Assembly (NCBI GenBank): GCA_937873105.1
Contig: CALMWD010000227.1
Location: 1 to 5,739 of the forward strand
From: an uncultured Rhodanobacteraceae bacterium
Lineage (GTDB): Bacteria; Pseudomonadota; Gammaproteobacteria; Xanthomonadales; Ahniellaceae
DNA: 5,739 bases
Direction: 5' to 3'
The position numbers and the translations under genes are program-made. How positions within the stretch are numbered: position 1 is the first letter of the stretch; every line of letters starts with the position of its first letter. The notes beneath the pieces were generated by a model. It ran no database searches, was not told the origin of the DNA, and worked only from the letters and a program-made list of their open reading frames with translations. Below are positions 4,330 to 5,739 of this stretch, in pieces.

Positions 4330-5304
4330 TCAGCGCTTGAGGTCGCCGACCCAATCCATGCCGGCGCTGTAGCCGTTGGGCAGGCCCTTGGTGGCGATGG
4401 CGACGGCGTTGTGCGGATGCAGGCTTTCGTAGTGGCTGGCGCGGACCCAGAAGTCGGCGATGCGTTCGTCGGCGTCGAGCGCCTTTTGCATGCGCCGCGC
4501 GGCGTCTTCGCAGAACATCAGGTTCTCGCCGTTGAGGCGCGCGAAGGCCTGTTCGTCCTCGCGCTTCACCGCGGTCTGCACCGGCGTCTTCAGCGCGCCT
4601 TCGATGCGGTCGATCAGGGCAACCAGCGGGAACGAGTCGAAGCTCGGCACCAGGCGCACGCGCACTTCCGCGCCGGAGCGCTGGCTGTGCGGGGTCGCGA
4701 CGATGCCCTGCTCGGAGCCGAGCCAGGCGACCACGCGGTCGTAGTCGAGACCGTCGTCGGCCGAGAAATCGGACTTGAACTGGTCCTGGATGATCTGTCG
4801 CGCCAGCGCCGCGGAACAAGGACAGGTGCTCGAATACGTCACCTCGAACGCGGTCTCGATCGTGAACTGGCCGCGGTCGAGCAGGCCCGAGATCACCACC
4901 GGATAGGACTTCCAGCCGCTGTTGCTGCTGACCAGGGCGGGACGCCGCACCATGTAGTCGAAGGCGACGCGCAGCAGCGCCTTGCTCGACAGGTCGGTAT
5001 GCGAATCAACGAACTCGCGCAGCACCTTGCGCACCGAACACGGCGTCAGCACCTCGGAACCGAGCAGGCGATCGACCAGCAGGTACAGCCGCGACATGTG
5101 GATGCCGCGCGCCTCGGGTTTCTGCAGGTTCACGTAGGCAGTGACTCGGGCATGGGCGTGGATCGGCGTGCCGTCGGGACCGGCGACCCGCACCGGCAAT
5201 TCGATGTCGCCCATGCCGACCCAGTCGAGCTGGCCGGCGATGGCCGGCTTCGCCTCGTTGGCGATGTCCGGCATGAAACGCGCGCTGGCTTGCGGGTTGC
5301 TCAT
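4330..5304 (-). CDS. folE2: GTP cyclohydrolase FolE2 (type IB)
   Basis: The 324-residue protein belongs to the FolE2 family, which converts GTP to dihydroneopterin triphosphate, the entry step of folate (and in some bacteria queuosine) synthesis. Family marks are the GIHMSRLY motif (68-74), SSTCPCSAALARQ (158-170) with Cys161 and the likely metal ligand Cys163, PHSQRS with His206, NGENLMFCEDAAR (258-270), and HYESLHPHNAVA (291-302) with His296 and His298. Unlike zinc-dependent FolE (type IA), type IB enzymes can use other divalent metals. From Cys163 to His206 is 43 residues, against about 10 in compact members such as the Neisseria enzyme, so there is an insert; I believe Pseudomonas/Burkholderia-type proteins share it. 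The ATG at 5304 is chosen for its AAGGA site and because the family N-terminus starts there; the frame is open to an ATG upstream, but those residues look non-coding. Confidence 0.95.
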   Translation of the reverse strand: MSNPQASARFMPDIANEAKPAIAGQLDWVGMGDIELPVRVAGPDGTPIHAHARVTAYVNLQKPEARGIHMSRLYLLVDRLLGSEVLTPCSVRKVLREFVDSHTDLSSKALLRVAFDYMVRRPALVSSNSGWKSYPVVISGLLDRGQFTIETAFEVTYSSTCPCSAALARQIIQDQFKSDFSADDGLDYDRVVAWLGSEQGIVATPHSQRSGAEVRVRLVPSFDSFPLVALIDRIEGALKTPVQTAVKREDEQAFARLNGENLMFCEDAARRMQKALDADERIADFWVRASHYESLHPHNAVAIATKGLPNGYSAGMDWVGDLKR

Positions 5305-5310
5305 CGTGAT

Positions 5311-5316
5311 TCCTTC
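5311..5316 (-). promoter_or_regulatory. Ribosome binding site of folE2 (fixes the start)
   Basis: On the minus strand GAAGGA is followed by ATCACG and then the ATG at 5304. This well-placed Shine-Dalgarno supports the 324-residue protein over the longer frame that reaches to 5400. Confidence 0.75.
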
Positions 5317-5385
5317 AATGTCTACGCTGCTTCGCGGCAACGGTTCCGGATGGCGCCGGTTGAAAGCATGGTCCATGGGGTTGCG

Positions 5386-5421
5386 TGACCGCGGCGTCAA
5401 GCGCGCGTTGACGCATCGTCA
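5386..5421. promoter_or_regulatory. Cluster of alternating TGAC/GTCA half-sites upstream of folE2 (operator-like)
   Basis: Four half-sites alternate in orientation: TGAC 5386-5389, GTCA 5396-5399, TGAC 5409-5412, GTCA 5418-5421. They build two perfect overlapping inverted repeats: GCGTCAA, 7 bases, TTGACGC (5394-5414), and TGACG-CAT-CGTCA (5409-5421). The cluster lies in the 129-base gap between folE2 and the upstream gene. It could be an operator, or a stem-loop in the folE2 leader or after the upstream gene. No T run follows on the minus strand, so it is not a standard terminator. A weak -10-like TACACT (minus strand, 5423-5428) sits next to it. No known regulator motif is recognised. Confidence 0.4.
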
Positions 5422-5433
5422 CAGTGTATCGGC

Positions 5434-5739
5434 TCAGCGCAAGCCGGCCACGGCCCACCAGGCCGACAGCGTATGGTGCCAGTTCAGCGCCGGCACGCCG
5501 CCGCCGCCCGCGAGCGACTCGATCAAGGCCAAAGCGGCATGATGCAGCACGCGCAGGCCGCGTCGTCCGTGATACTCGGCACGCACGAGGCTGCGGTAAC
5601 GCGCGCGGATCTCGTCCCGCCACTGGCCGGCCAGCGTGGCGACCAGGGCATCAAGCGCGATGCCGGTCTCGGCGCTGGCCACGGCATGGCGCGCGCGCAG
5701 ATCCAGCGGCGCTTGCGCAAAGGCGCTGGGCTGCCCCTC
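5434..5739 (-). CDS. Unidentified protein, C-terminal 101 residues (5' part outside window)
   Basis: The minus-strand frame is open from the window edge to a TGA at 5434-5436. A GTG at 5682 could be read as a start, but it has no Shine-Dalgarno sequence and the frame stays open upstream, so I treat the gene as cut by the window edge. The visible part is Ala/Leu/Arg-rich and apparently helical, with RDEIRARYRSLVRAEYHGRR in the middle, a short glycine run (GGGG) and a Trp-containing end (NWHHTLSAWWAVAGLR). I see no catalytic motif, signal or clear membrane segment. I do not recognise the family. The codon use (GC-rich third positions) fits a real gene. It lies 129 bases upstream of folE2 on the same strand and could be co-transcribed with it, though the half-site cluster in between may mark a separate promoter. 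Confidence 0.6.
   Translation of the reverse strand, partial: EGQPSAFAQAPLDLRARHAVASAETGIALDALVATLAGQWRDEIRARYRSLVRAEYHGRRGLRVLHHAALALIESLAGGGGVPALNWHHTLSAWWAVAGLR

Noticed and set aside
3170..5388. Long frames antisense to the M23 gene (549 codons, minus) and to folE2 (371 codons, plus)
   Set aside because: Both are shadow frames in high-GC DNA, and both span the REP doublet and the opposing true genes.
5305..5433. Zur box or metal-responsive riboswitch before folE2
   Set aside because: folE2 is Zur-controlled in some bacteria, so I looked for the AT-rich GTTATA-type palindrome and for conserved riboswitch elements. The region is GC-rich and shows only the TGAC half-site cluster.

Overview
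The window is GC-rich, densely packed bacterial chromosome. The gene types, the Lys/Ala/Pro-tailed DksA, the form of the dihydroorotase and the REP-like intergenic repeat point to a gammaproteobacterium, most likely of the Xanthomonadales/Lysobacterales. That placement comes from recognising protein families, not from a database search. The content looks like ordinary core chromosome. There is no phage gene, transposase, CRISPR array, tRNA or rRNA, and no gene-free stretch longer than about 130 bases.

Layout from left to right. Bases 1-129 are the 3' end of cysS (cysteinyl-tRNA synthetase), which overlaps sufE (126-551, sulfur acceptor for Fe-S cluster assembly) by an ATGA. A perfectly symmetrical hairpin (551-578) separates sufE from the convergent dksA-family gene (599-1639, minus). 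That gene encodes a DksA domain with only one of the four zinc-finger cysteines, behind a histone-H1-like tail of about 185 residues. Its promoter region (1640-1762) is shared with the divergent plus-strand series yidD (1763-2044), pyrC (2073-3416) and a secreted M23 peptidase (3413-4228, start overlapping the pyrC stop). A two-armed REP-type inverted repeat (4231-4313) fills the gap to the convergent folE2 gene (4330-5304, minus). Upstream of folE2 is a 129-base gap with a cluster of alternating TGAC/GTCA half-sites, then the 3' end of an unidentified minus-strand gene that runs off the window (5434-5739).

The genes do not form one pathway. cysS and sufE both concern cysteine use (tRNA charging and persulfide transfer). 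yidD helps membrane protein insertion. pyrC makes pyrimidine precursor. The M23 protein probably cuts peptidoglycan in the periplasm. FolE2 starts folate/tetrahydropterin synthesis from GTP. DksA tunes RNA polymerase with ppGpp.

The observations most worth a second look are the combined features of the DksA protein (H1-like tail, lost zinc finger, Glu at the coiled-coil-tip Asp), the REPIN-like element, the half-site cluster upstream of folE2, and the grouping of zinc-sparing or zinc-altered enzyme forms (DksA without a zinc finger, FolE2, and a dihydroorotase with Gln in place of a metal-binding His). That grouping recalls the zinc-limitation gene set of Pseudomonas, but I could find no Zur-like operator here.
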